This document shows positions 36,335-47,684 of a stretch of DNA of 64,000 nucleotides, in pieces. The DNA is taken from the NCBI GenBank assembly GCA_037349105.1, contig JAYJMM010000118.1, forward strand, positions 930,001 to 994,000, in the 5' to 3' direction. Numbering within the stretch: position 1 is the stretch's first letter; each line of letters begins with the position of its first letter. This stretch comes from Limnomonas spitsbergensis (lineage: Eukaryota; Chlorophyta; Chlorophyceae; Chlamydomonadales). A program made the position numbers and the translations under genes. The notes beneath the pieces were generated by a model. The model searched no databases, was not told the DNA's origin, and saw only the letters and a list, made by a program, of their open reading frames with translations.

Positions 36335-39300
36335 GTGGACCTCATAGCTGTGGACCTGTCAAGAGAAGAGGGAGGAGGGAAGAGAGGAGTTTTAATGCAG
36401 AAGATATCGTATATCAAAAGAAATGGAAGCTCAGGTGTACGGTTCAAACTCAGGCCTCACAGAGATTTGAGGGCAAGCTCTGGCTGGAGGCATGCAACGG
36501 CTTCAGGCTCCAAGGAATTAATAGGGAGACCCTGCATCCTATCATGCAGCAGCAATCTGGCCTTCTGACAATCAGAGCCTACTGCTATCCCCCTCTTGAT
36601 GCCGTTTTGCAAAGAGAAACATGCATTTATTTCTGGTAGCATGAGCCTCACGACTCCCCTCACCTCGACAGCAGCATCCACATTTTCCGGAATTAGCACT
36701 CGCACATCAGAAGACCCTGGGCTCCTGGCAGCCCCCGACCGACTGTGCTGCACCTCCCCCACTGGAACCAGTACCAGGAGGTCAGCCCGCCTGGCGCATG
36801 ACGAGGTGTGGCTGCTGAGTCCCGCTCCCCGCTCCAAGACCAAGTACTGCTGAAACCCCGGAAGTGTGTACCAGAGGCCCTGGGGGCTGCAGACCATGCC
36901 CACAGTGCGGTCCTTGTCGCTGTTTTGATCACTCCCTCCTGGCAAGCCCGCCGTGGGAAGCTGTGACGAAGGGTCAAGCAGGCTGGCCACCAGCTGTTGG
37001 CACTGTGTCAGCTGATAGCCATGGTAGTCTCGTGACACCAGTAGGCCTGCTGCGTCCTGATAGAAGGACAGTTTGTACCGCGGGAGCTCCCAGAGCAGTA
37101 CATGCTGACCTGGCAGGGCTGCACGGGTCTCGTCGTCAGGAGTGCTAGTGCTGGAGCCATTGCTGGAGCTGATGCTGGTACTGAGGAAGGTGTGAATAAG
37201 TTGGGGGCTCTCCATCTTGGATAGCACTCGCTTGACATGCGAGTCCTCGTCGGGGAGGACCAGCTGGTCAGTGAGCTCATTGGCCTTTGAGCCCAGCAGG
37301 TCTGACCAGCGAATGAGCTGCTGCAGGTGAGGCGGGATGCGCCAGCAGGTGTACTGCTGTTGCTGCTGCTGCTGCAGTTGCTGTTCCTCCTTCTTTCTCT
37401 TCGGACTTCGCAAATCTTCCTCTTCCTCCTCCTTTGTAGCCTTGATTGTCATGATAAAAGAACAGGCGTGCTCTAGGAAAGCTTGAGGTCGTAGCAAGAT
37501 CACGCCCTCCAGCCTGGACAAAAGGATGGTGGGCAGTTGGCTCGTTTGTTTCACAAGTGGAAATGTGGCATGTGTTCAGATGTCAATTTAACATCAAATT
37601 TGAGCAAAGAACATCAAAAGCCATAAATTGCACTTCGTATTTTTTGGCAGAGCACCCACTTTGTCAAGATGGGCCACGTCACCATCCATCCATGTGGGCA
37701 CATGTGTGATAAAAATGATCAGCCACATGGACATCTCTTACAATTGAATACAGCCATTGCAACACCTTTACTGCCATCCAGTACCCACAGACTCTCCATT
37801 GGTACGTACCTGCACAACCAGTGACTGTATAGCTCCCTCAGGCTGAGCGGTAGATCTGATCCCCACTTGCCACAGCTCTGATCCTGTCCAACCTCCAACA
37901 GCTCCAGCTCCAGACCCTGCAGGCAAAGATTTTGAAGGGGGTCTTCGGACAAGCACGGTATGAAAGAGACTGGCATTGTTGTGCTTGAAACTGCTGAAAG
38001 CTGGCAGACAGGAACTGTTAGTTCAACTGAAAATGCGGCATGAAATGGTTGCTTGTGTGGCAATCCCCTTTTGAGCATTGTTATGTCGATGAATATCCTT
38101 ACCTGGTCATCTGTCTCAATGACTGTGAGTGTCTCTCCCACCAGGCAGAAGTCATAGAAGTGCTGGTTGACGGGCTTGAGGGTTTTCTGGACTCCGGCAT
38201 TTGTACGAGCAACCTCAAAGTTGCGATCCCCAAAGACACGGCGGTACAGCGGATGATCCAGCACCCCCCTGGCAGGGAGGCAGGGGGGCATGCCATCATG
38301 GAATCATAATATTGGGCTTGACATCCAAGAGGAGGTCTCAATCACACCAAGACAGTTCTGTAGCACTGGAGGGATAGTTTCATAAATGTGGTGGTGCATT
38401 GAACGAGTGCTCTCAAGCCACTTGTGGAGCACAATACTACTCACCACCAGTAGTACAATGTTTTCAACTGGCAAACCCACAGACTATGGTAGCCTAGACA
38501 ATTATTAGAAATTCTTGGTCATTCATTAATGCAGTACAAACAGCCACAATTCATAATAGGAAAGTCCCCTGGGATCCCGGTTATACCATGAGTGCATGCC
38601 TACCGGTATTTTAGAATTGCCCATGCGGTCTGGGTAAACCCTCGCTGTCTGTCCATCCCCGCACCTAGGCAGCCTCCCAGGAGGGCTTCCATCCAAGAGC
38701 ACTGTGCCATTGAGGATGTTCACCGAGTACAGGTGGGCCTCTGCATCGACAGCCTCAAAACTTCCCGAGCTCATTCCACTCCCCGGGGCATCAAGGTGCG
38801 TCCACCTCAGGGTTGCTGGTGTCCTCTGCAGCACGCAGGCGACAGCTGCAGTCAGCAACTGCTGCCCCTCTTGCTCCAAGGCCAGCCGCACGAGCGCCTC
38901 AGAATGGCGTGCGGTTACATTGTGGCATCTGGCATGCAGCGCCTTCAGCTTGTCAGACTCCTGCTTCGACAGCCTGTCCAGGAAGATGTGACCATGCTTG
39001 ATCTGAACCATGAGCTGCACCACCGCAGCCGCGTCCTCAGAGGTGTCCAGCGCACCAGGCCCGTAGCAGAGCAGTGAGAGCATACGCAACTGGCACTGCC
39101 GTGCCTGCAGCTGCTGCTGGACTGAACCCTCTGCCGCTGCAACTGCTGCGATCCCACCCTCCATCTCCTCTGCTACCCGGCGGGTCATGTCCGTAAAGAG
39201 CCGCGCAACGCCCTTGCATGGCGCATGCCACATGGAGAAGTAGGCTGCCAGCTCGCCTAGTAGCAGCACTGCGTCATGGTCCCTTGGCGTCTGGTCCAGC

Positions 39301-42300
39301 TCCTCAGCCAGCTGCTGCAGCTCATAGCACAGCGTGGCGAGCACATCTCCCCCTTTGCCGGCACCAGGATGCCAATCTGTGCGCCAAAGCAGCTCTATGG
39401 GGCTGGTGGCTGAAGCCTCGCTGGTTCTGACTCCCAGGGTCCCAATGTGGAACACTGCCTGGCGCACCAGGGTGATCACCTTGGGGCGATGCAGCGGAAC
39501 CTCCCGCTGGTGCAGCAAGTCACACAGCCGGTGCATCTGGCCCAGAGGGTAGGAGCGGAGCGTACCTAGGGCTAGAAAGCCAGGCTTGGACAGCCAGGAC
39601 GGTTTGTCAGCCTGCTTAGAGATGGCCAGGTTGCCGCGATCAGGCGGTGTGGAGCTGCGGTCTCTACACGTGTGCATTGCCCACTGCAGCTGATGCGGGG
39701 CTGAACCTCCCTCAGTGAATGATAGCTCCACAACTGACTGCTGGGTTGGAACAAAGGGGTCAAAGTAACCCACAGATGCTACACCCAGGGCAGAATCCAC
39801 TGCAGAGCCGCTGCCCCGCCAGCCCATGGCAGGTTTCATGCTGTCAGGGTACCACACGCCGTCCTTGGTAGACGCAAAGCTGTCCACATGGCTGGGGCCC
39901 ACCTGGGCTGGGATCTTATGGCGGGAGTGAAGCGACACGCATCCGTCTGCCCCTGCATCATGGATGGCCTGCGCGCCGTACCGCGTATTCCCTCGTGACG
40001 TGTTGTAGTGCCCAACCAGAGACGTCTCCCAAGGCTTGACCTTGATGGGCTCCCATACTCGAGCATGGTCACTTGGCCGCTGTGGCAGGAGCATCTGCTG
40101 CGCTAGGAAGCTGGCTCTGGAGAGGTGCCGGAATAGCGGCGGCATGTGCAGGAAGAAGAGCCAGGATAGGGCTTGAGACTCACCCTGGGGCAGAGGCTGG
40201 ATCACTGGGGGAGGGGCGGCCTCAGTGCGGGTTAACACCTGCTGAATGGAACAGATTTTGCTGTCAAGAGAATTCAAAAGTGCATCCAGCTCATGATACC
40301 GGGCGGTATATGTGCTTTCATTGCTTTTATCCTGTGAGGTCTGAGATCGCCTTTGTTCAAGGTCTCCAAGCTTGAGTCGCAGAGCTGCTGCTTCACGCTG
40401 CTTCCGCTGCACCTCTTTCCAGTGCTCCTTCTCGCGCTTTGTAGCTGCACCTTGCTCATCCCTCCCAATTTTTATAATCTGAGGGTTCAGCCTGGCAAAC
40501 CCGTGTGCCATCTTGAATGTAACGTGTCCCCCATCACGCTGCGAGAAGAGCTCTCTGCCTGGTTGCGTGTTTTGATGCAGGTAGGCTGCCACGGCAAGGG
40601 CCGCATCCACCGCCTCCTTATCCGACAGCACCAGGTGCCTCAGATCCTGCCACTGTAGGGCCACTCCGGTGGAAGACATGACTGTGCAGTGCCTCTGCCT
40701 GGCAGCTGCATGCATCAGGCAGTACATCACCCACACAATGAGCAGCTCTCGACTGAGCAGCTCCACACGCATGCCCGCCCTGCCCGCCTCAGTGTCAAGG
40801 AAGCGGTGCAGCAGGGACCGGTACTCATCCACCACAGACTCCAAGGCAGCCAGCTCATCATCACTGACATCAAGCATGAGGGCATTAAAGCCCCTATGCG
40901 CCTGGCTGAACAGCTCCCGCTCCACGCTGCGGAGAGCCAGCTGTGCCGCTGCTGAGTTTATGGCGTTACTCCACGTTGGCATCTGAATGGCTGACAGCAG
41001 CTGCCGGTAGCTGATGCGTGCATCACATGCGAGCATTGGTAGCGAGCCCAGGTTCTCATCTGCACGGCATCGGGCAGCCGCCAGACCACCCTCCTCCCCG
41101 GCTGGCTGTGAGGCAAGTGGCAGCACGCCATGGGGCAAGCGGTACGCACTCAAGCTGTTGCGCACAATGTCAGAAGGCAGCTGAAATGTGGTGGCGATCG
41201 CATCTGCCCTGGCTGCAACCGCGCCACCCAGCCGCTGCCGGATGGCCAGGCAAGCCGTCTCAAAGGCCGCCATGTCGTGGCCGTCTTCCGCAAGGGAGGC
41301 TGATGCAGCTGCTGCTGTGTGCAGCATGTGCATGCAGGCGCTGATCCTGGCAGGTGTGGCGAATGAATCTGCCTGACTGCCAATCAGCTGAGCTTGCCGA
41401 GTGCATAGCCACAGCTGAAAATAGGCCATGGCTTGGTCAAACAGGTAGGCGGGGGCATGGGTGCCCGCCACATCCTGCTCCAGGCACATCTGCAGGGGTC
41501 ATTTGGGGCTTGATCCGTTTTAAGGATTGAAGGCCAGGTCCTATTTAAGGATTTCAGGTCAGGCCATATCTTAGGATCTGAAGTCAGATCCTACTTGAGG
41601 ATTTCAGATAGATCATATACAGGTCTTCCTGTGGGATTTGTATGTACTGATTTCAAGCCATTTGTAGCAGCAACGACGTTACTTGTTTGGCGAATCATTG
41701 TACCCATTAAGAAGGATGCGTATTAAGTGGCAGCACTTTTTAGTCATCCAAAAAAAGGGTAGCAACCTCGATCAGGATACTTGATTGCCAGGGACTGCTC
41801 CCTGTGCATCTTTAACACCTTAACACCCATGTGCACTTCAATACACCCCCCCACCCCCCATCTGTGCCTTCCAGACCTTTCCATTACCATGCACACCTAT
41901 CAGGCCTCTCCTCCCACATTGCACACCATCAGTACCTCCCCTCCCCCTTGCATACATGAATTCCAGACCTCCTTCCCACCCCATTGCCCACCTTCAAGAC
42001 CTCTCTGACCAGTGGCCAGCAAGTATCCCGCCTGTTGAAGCCTTGGTGCTGTCCCACATCCGTGACGCCACCACGAACCTTAACGCCCGAGGCATCCTCC
42101 CCTCTCAGAGCCGCCACCACTAGCGCATGAAGGTACCCGGGAGTGCGGGGCCCGGACTTCTTCCTGAGCAGCTTGGCGTGCTCCACCTCAATCTTGGCAA
42201 GTCGAGCTGGGAACTCCAAGGCGTAGTCATTGGCCTCGATGGTGCCACAGGTCATGACGCAATGACCACCACACACAGCGGAGTGATCCACAACCATGCA

Positions 42301-43492
42301 ACCGAAGGCTCCGAGGGAGCTGAGTGCAGAGAGGTCATCGTCAATTACAACAAAGCATGCATGGCAGTTCATGGCCAATGCAAATGCATGGACACCCAGC
42401 ATAAAGGACTGTCAATTTCTTCAGCAGGAACGCATAGGTAATTGATGGAGCAGGTCATGGGCTTTACAACAGCACAAGCAGCACAAAGGCTTGTTGGTCA
42501 TATTTCAAGGGTTCATGAATATGCTTTTGCCGCTGAGGTACACACACATACGGATAAATGCAGCTGCAGGAACACACCTGTGTGGAGCAAACTCCCACTT
42601 ATCAAGGCCCATCAGTGTCAATGCCACTGGGGTCAGCCTTGCCCGGATGTCAGGAGCAGAACCTGTGGCTTCTACGGCACCAGTGCTGAGGGGCATGGCC
42701 AGAATGGCACTGCCGTACTGGGGGAACCACTGGAGCCGGCGGTCTGTTGATGTCAGGATGGCAGCAGTCGAGACCAGCGCTTGCAGGCTTGCAGCAGGTA
42801 GGTCGGACCACAGCGGGGCTCCACACAGTCCCTGAGCGTTCAACAAGCCAGTAGGAGGATCCCAAAAAGGGTTCAGTTTCAACCCTTCTTTATTTTGAAA
42901 TTACCTGTGTCGCACGCTGTCACCTAGCATCAGGTATGAGTTGTGCCCTCTTTGAAGTATGGCAGAGCATTAGATTTTCCGAATGGGATAGCCAGGTCCT
43001 CACAGACTGGTTTGAGCATAAAAGAAACTAGGACAGAGAACAGGATGAGCCAGTGGCTCCCGGGGATTCCTACCAGCTTATTGCAACCAAGCGGAGGCAA
43101 ACACAAATTGATATACTGAGGTGCAAACCCATTAGTTGTTCAGAACTGACCTTGGCATGGCTCTGAGCGTTGTTCAAGAACTCAGTGAAATCTTGGAAGA
43201 GGTTAGCGAGGCGCATAACGCCCCCCTGCTCCTGGGAGCTGTTGATCTGCAGTTGTGGGAAGCCGTTGAAGATGCAGGCCAACAGCCCCTCCTCCTCACA
43301 CCATCCTTCAGATACCGCTATGGCCTGCTGCTGGGCAGATGTTGACTCATCGCTGGCACAGGCTGCCTCTTCCTCCATGAGCAGAGCAGAGAGGTGGGCT
43401 GCAGCTTCATCTGAGCTGCTGTCTCCGCCAAAAGGGCACTCATTGGCAGGATGGGCTGATAAGGCCTCTGAGACACGAGACCTATATGTCAT
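27654..43492 (-). pseudogene. Giant DUF3638/DUF3645 P-loop protein, copy 1 (in-frame stop)
   Basis: Nineteen exons join in phase: 43151-43492, 42578-42831, 41992-42319, 38665-41489, 38103-38268, 37810-37916, 36664-37513, 35567-36355, 34859-35191, 34371-34589, 33779-33952, 33020-33186, 32348-32494, 31678-31987, 31424-31605, 30624-30865, 29972-30327, 29565-29665 and 27654-29169, about 3,135 codons. Landmarks are SLHSRHKIPAQVGPSHVDSF and RGNLAISKQADKPSWLSK (long exon 4), a coiled coil near residue 700, YEVHPRFGDMRASSKLARL, Walker A-like LNMGEGKTRVIMPML (about 2049), Walker B-like LLDESDE (about 2176), LAVPFRAAHTPSERSEF, VVGFSGTNDNHRLLP, and FVIYDDARCRGADLQL with QAAGRLRMLGRGQ, which resembles helicase motif VI. 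These are hallmarks of the DUF3638/DUF3645 family, role unknown. Codon 2318 (31,735-31,737) is TGA beside an extra 6 bp absent from copy 2, so this copy would lose its last 820 residues. The 5' end at 43,492 is tentative. Confidence 0.8.
41775..41990. repeat. Pyrimidine-rich intronic minisatellite
   Basis: Just downstream (in gene sense) of the exon 3 donor of giant copy 1. The plus strand shows drifting units of about 30-36 bp that combine TGCACACC or TGCCCACC with CAGACCTC or CAGGCCTC and runs of TCCCCTCCC. The unit resembles the exon/donor junction itself (CACCTTCAAGACCTCT). Confidence 0.45.
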
Positions 43493-44679
43493 CAGCTGGT
43501 TCTATCTGCAGTTGGAATTGTTGTTGGATCCGCTGGACCGCTCCTGCATTCGCAGTTCTCTGGATTATAATGGGTTTGAGTACCAGTACCAGTCCTAAGA
43601 ACCTGTGCAAGGAACATGCAATGTAGGACAGTTCAGGGACTGTGGGAACTTGGCCTAGAAAATGATTGAGTATTCCTGAATGTGCTAGTCCTGTGCAATG
43701 TGGCACGGCAGGGGTGATCAGGATACCCCACGCAACTTCGCATGCATGTCACCCTGAACAACTTGAAGCAAGCCTGAGGGCAAGAGATATCGGAACCAGA
43801 GGCATCCCCTGCCGTGTGCACCAGAGATCCAGGGCAATGATGGAAATTATGCGGTCTCCACCATCACCTGCTGTGCTTGCGGGATGAGCGCGCGAGCGGC
43901 GGAAGCGACGAGCGCAGAATGCGTCGTTGTCGGTCGAAGATATATGGGACGTATGCAATTGTTTGCGGATTTTACGCAAACCTACAGTCGAAGCCTGTAA
44001 CGCATGACGACAATTCTGATGCTCGGCTGGATTTGACAAGCGTGGTGAGACTGGATAAGGCACGGGTAGCACGGGGTAGCGGAGATCCACCGAATTGCTG
44101 TACGTGCATATATATAATAGCCTGTATGCGAGTAGGCAATTCAGTGTCTACAAATGCAACCACAGACAGGGAACGGCTTCGAGTCTCAGACTCCTGCCTA
44201 CTTTATTTAGCCGTGCCCCTCAGGAACTTCAATCAACCCACGCCAGCCCACGGCAAATCACCCCCCTCTCCCAGGCAGGACAGCCCCATCTACCTGCCAT
44301 GCTGGATTGGCTGAAGCCCCCCCAGCCAGCCAGTAGACTTGACTCACAGAGGCATCTATCAGTACCTTTCCTATCATATTTTATGTGGGGGGGTATTCAG
44401 GGTTTCCACCTGTGCATGAGAAGAGAAAAACTTGCACATTCCAGACGAAGGAAAGATTTCGGGAAGAGACATAGCCCCATAACAGTCAAGCCAACCACAA
44501 CCCTCTCGCAACTGTGCAAGGTGGGGTAACTCCGTTGCACATGACAGCCGAACCAAGGGTGCAGCCCAATGAAAGCATGTCTAAGGAACCATTTGACAAA
44601 CTGTATCGCCGATTTGACCTACCATGTGAAGCTACGGGCTGTCGCGGCTAAAAGGGCTGCGCTGACAGAATTACTGCGC
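43493..44679. other. 5' side of giant gene copy 1
   Basis: Contains whatever 5' exons and promoter copy 1 has. I could not identify a further exon with confidence. Otherwise it appears unique and non-coding, with a C tract of 12 at about 44,710 just beyond its right edge. Confidence 0.3.
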
Positions 44680-44803
44680 AAGTACCATAGACACTCTTTC
44701 ACAGTTTCACCCCCCCCCCCCTCGTATCAGATCTTCAGGTGGGGAGGCTGTCTTGATAAACTATCAAGAGGCCGACTTCGAGCCTCTGGACTGGCTGTTC
44801 ATG
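44680..44803 (+). repeat. Dispersed repeat pair, member a
   Basis: The sequence AGTACCATAGACACTC, a C tract, GTATCAGATCTTCAGG, GGAGGCTGTCTT and GAGCCTCTG recurs in the same order and orientation at 47,117-47,222. It lies directly upstream of a LINE tail here, so it may be part of the LINE 3' region. Confidence 0.6.
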
Positions 44804-44840
44804 TGTCAAGGAATAGTTAAGGGAGCAAGGGGTGGCAGGT

Positions 44841-44942
44841 CCCCCGAACAAGGCCAAGGACTTCCACCAGCTATACCAGGCCGAGAAAGGGTGGGATGCA
44901 CTTGCTTTTCTGGACGCTGCTGTAGACATTGTGAAGGGATAG
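44841..44942 (+). pseudogene. LINE C-terminal tail fragment
   Basis: Thirty-three codons plus stop (KDFHQLYQAEKGWDALAFLD then DIVKG stop) align without gaps to the end of the LINE remnant at 22,298-22,399 (TDFQQLYRGKLGWEALTFVE then HIVEA stop). Many residues differ, so the two come from different LINE lineages. Nothing else of the element's coding region is visible. Confidence 0.55.
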
Positions 44943-45257
44943 TTATGTAAAAGCTGTGTCTTTGGCGCAGCCCCCGAGTGACGTGTGTGCCCTGAAAACT
45001 GTTGAGGTGTCCTAGGCTGTGTGTTCCGGCAGCAGTTGTCGAGTTTGTCCCTTCCTCTGTTGCGTTCTGAACATGCTGGGTGATGATGCTGCTTTGTTGG
45101 TTGAATGTTGGGTGTTGCTGCCTTGCTGGCGATGCGTGTCTTGCTTGTGGCGTTGTGCGGTGGGGCGTGTTGTAGGTGTTGTGCATGTACCTAGTTGGTA
45201 AGGTACTACTGCTTGTGCGTGTGCCTAGTTGCTTCTGATCGACTGTGAATTTTAGCT

Positions 45258-45284
45258 GTCAATGACGTTACACCTCTGGGCCCT
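45258..45284 (-). repeat. GGCGCC-box repeat, partial copy F
   Basis: Only the terminal 27 bp of the repeat (GTCAATGACGTTACACCTCT then GGGCCCTG) are present, after which the sequence diverges. Confidence 0.55.
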
Positions 45285-45339
45285 GTGAATGTCAGCTGTG
45301 TCACCATGTCTGCCAAGCACTTGTTTTACCCTTAAGTTA

Positions 45340-45399
45340 GGCGCCCACGCGGCCGAGCCTTTTTGAGCAGGGCCCGGAGGTGTCAGTAACGGCATTGAC
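45340..45399 (+). repeat. GGCGCC-box repeat, copy A
   Basis: Reads GGCGCCCACGCGGCCGAGCC, TTTTTGAGCAGGGCCC, then a slightly rearranged GGAGGTGTCAGTAACGGCAT and TGAC. It faces copy B at 45,458 as an inverted pair about 60 bp apart. Confidence 0.65.
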
Positions 45400-45457
45400 T
45401 TGTTTTACAGTCCAGCGAGGCATCACATTTTTTTCAAGGCATGTGCATGTCAACCGA

Positions 45458-45639
45458 TCAATGACGTTACACCTCTGGGCCCTGCTCAAAAAGGCTCGGC
45501 CGCGTGGGCGCCTAACTAAAGGGTTGGGAGGAAAGGACGATACAAACACAAGGGGGCAGGGAAATAAGGTGGAACAGTGGGAAATATAGTGAATGGACAA
45601 ACATGAGGCTGCAAAAGAAAGACAAAGGAAGTTCCAGCA
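45458..45639 (-). repeat. GGCGCC-box repeat, long copy B
   Basis: Begins TCAATGACGTTACACCTCTG, runs through the GGCGCC box (to 45,512) and continues about 125 bp further in common with copy C (AACTAAAG-GTTGGGAGGAAAG, GGGGGCAGG, AAAGGAARTTCCA). Confidence 0.7.
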
Positions 45640-47047
45640 TGTCAACCGGTATGAGCACAAATTGAAGTGGGATGCTTTTCTGTGCAGGGACCGGTTGCAT
45701 ATCAGTAGGTCATGCTCACGTGGTCGGTGGTCCGTCACATGATCATAAGAGTCAACTGCCAATACAAAGGTGCCTGATGTGTTTATGGAACGCTTCGAGT
45801 GCGCTTGCTAGTGTTTCCTGTAAGGCACATTGCATGTTGCCGGCGGCACTGTGCCTGCCTCAGTCCCTCTACCAGGATTCCTGTTTGTCCACCAGCTGTG
45901 CCTGGCACCTGTCACTTTCTCAAACAAATTCATCGCAGCAAATTTATTCCCTGTTTTTGTGCAAGCTGGGTGCCAGAAGTGATATTGTGCAGTGTGCACA
46001 CAGCAACAGCTTGATTGCACACCGAACGCAGCAGCTGACCAGTCCTGAGCACTTGAGCAACAGGTCCTAAGCCTCAATCAGAACAGACAAAGGCGGAGAC
46101 AAAGGCGCCGATAAGTTTACCTGTGAGTGTGCATAACTGTTTCTGTTTAAGCTGCTGCAGTTGTGGTGTGTCTGGATGACAGCAGAGTTGGCGCATGCAT
46201 GGCACAGGACGTTCGATCGAAAGGTCGTCGCACTTTATTCACGGGAAACTAAGGCAGTCAAGCAATTCTGCCTACACTGCCATAACTTACATGGAAAACG
46301 AGTTTGCGCCTGAAACAAAGCTGCACGATAGTCCCTACGAAGGTATTTCACATGCTCTGCATCAACTGTCATCCTGCAAGTTCGAAAACTACCGAGTCAG
46401 CCGCTGGCTGCAGCGATACGGATCACCGCGAGCAGCCCTGGCATCACGGCTAGCCTGTTGAACGAGTTTGCGCTTGAAGCAGCGCAACTGCGCAACGCCA
46501 GTGCACGTCACGTACTGTGCAAATGAACTTTCGGTGATGGAAGACCAAAACCAACGTGGCCGGGGCCGTGGCTGCCCCGCCACGAGCGTATATATTGCTA
46601 ACAGACATGCATATGACTTTGCGCCCAATACGAAGCAACGCGATGGCCTGTTTCTGAAATCGGCGCCACTATTCACCGCAAACCCTCAAAATAGCATGAC
46701 CAAGAAAGTACGGCTCGTTCTATCCACTCCGCGCGCCTCCGTTGCAGTACACTGTCGTAAGCTAGGGAAGCAATAGATACGCCATCTGAACAAAAAATGA
46801 CTCGAAACACTGAGGCGACCGCGAAGGACGAGCCTTCCACATTGTAGGATACGTTGGCGGTTGGTAACAGATGTCCCAGTGAAACCAACTGAAATCCCAA
46901 ACCCTATCCCTTTTCGTTCCTTTCAGTCACTCGGGTACTAGAGGAGCTCAGGTGCCGGACCTGTGTGCCTTCCCGGCCTCTCCTTTTGATCCTTCCTTGT
47001 GTTCCCTCTTCCGTTTAGTTCCTCTTTTTTCTCCCTTCTGAACAATT
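45640..47047. other. Spacer between repeats
   Basis: No gene was recognised. Two similar phrases AACGAGTTTGCGCYTGAARC occur at about 46,298 and 46,461. A short phrase (46,895-46,938) is shared with 23,885-23,922. Confidence 0.35.
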
Positions 47048-47104
47048 GGGCGCCCACGCGACCGAGCCTTTTCGTGCATGGTCCAGAGGTGCAACGTCAT
47101 TGAC
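47048..47104 (+). repeat. GGCGCC-box repeat, copy E
   Basis: Diverged copy (GGGCGCCCACGCGACCGAGC, then TTTTCGTGCATGGTCCAGAG, then GTGCAACGTCATTGAC). It abuts the repeat pair member at 47,117. Confidence 0.65.
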
Positions 47105-47116
47105 TTCCCAAGTACA

Positions 47117-47222
47117 GTACCATAGACACTCCTCCCCCCCCGTATCAGATCTTCAGGTAAGGAGGCTGTCTTAATCAACTGTCAAGAAGCTGACTTGGAG
47201 CCTCTGTACTCGATGTTGATGA
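47117..47222 (+). repeat. Dispersed repeat pair, member b
   Basis: Same order of blocks as 44,680-44,803, with a shorter C tract and about ten substitutions. Confidence 0.6.
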
Positions 47223-47628
47223 GGGTTGATGGAGTTGGTTGTGGTAAACCAGCTGTTTGGGCTGGAATAAGCCTGATAATGGCTATGTGTATATGTTGAC
47301 TGGGATCAGTTCACTCGATTAGAGTCGATCTGGGTCGTTCTCTGAGAAAGGGATACAGTGTCTGTGCTGTTTCAAAATGAACAGTGCCTGTGCTCTTATC
47401 AATGTATTCTCGGATTCCTGCTAAATATCGATATAAAGATTTCGAGTAAGAAAGAAATAGTCAATGGCTATGACAGAAAGAAACAGTGAATGCAGAAAGC
47501 CAGGCAGCCACTAAGAAGGAGGCAAAAGTGTGAAAGCACACACTTCTCAGACAACAGAGAATACACAACAGTGCAATTTTCACATTTCACATTATTTACC
47601 CCATTTTTTTGTCTGCCCCTTTCAATTA

Positions 47629-47684
47629 GGCGCCCACGCGGCCGAGCCTTTTTGAGCAGGGCCCAGAGGTGCAACGTCATCGAC
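47629..47684 (+). repeat. GGCGCC-box repeat, copy D
   Basis: Near-consensus copy, preceded like the others by a pyrimidine-rich tract (TTTTTTTGTCTGCCCCTTTC). It ends GTGCAACGTCATCGAC. Confidence 0.7.

Noticed and set aside
38592..41376. Several open frames of 60-160 codons on the plus strand across the long exon of giant copy 1
   Set aside because: They mirror a 2.8 kb minus-strand exon with strong family patterns and have no motifs of their own; they are shadows of GC-rich coding sequence.
27654..43492. Reading the TGA in copy 1 as selenocysteine
   Set aside because: Copy 2 has no selenocysteine or cysteine at an equivalent place; the TGA comes with extra inserted bases and no SECIS-like element was seen.
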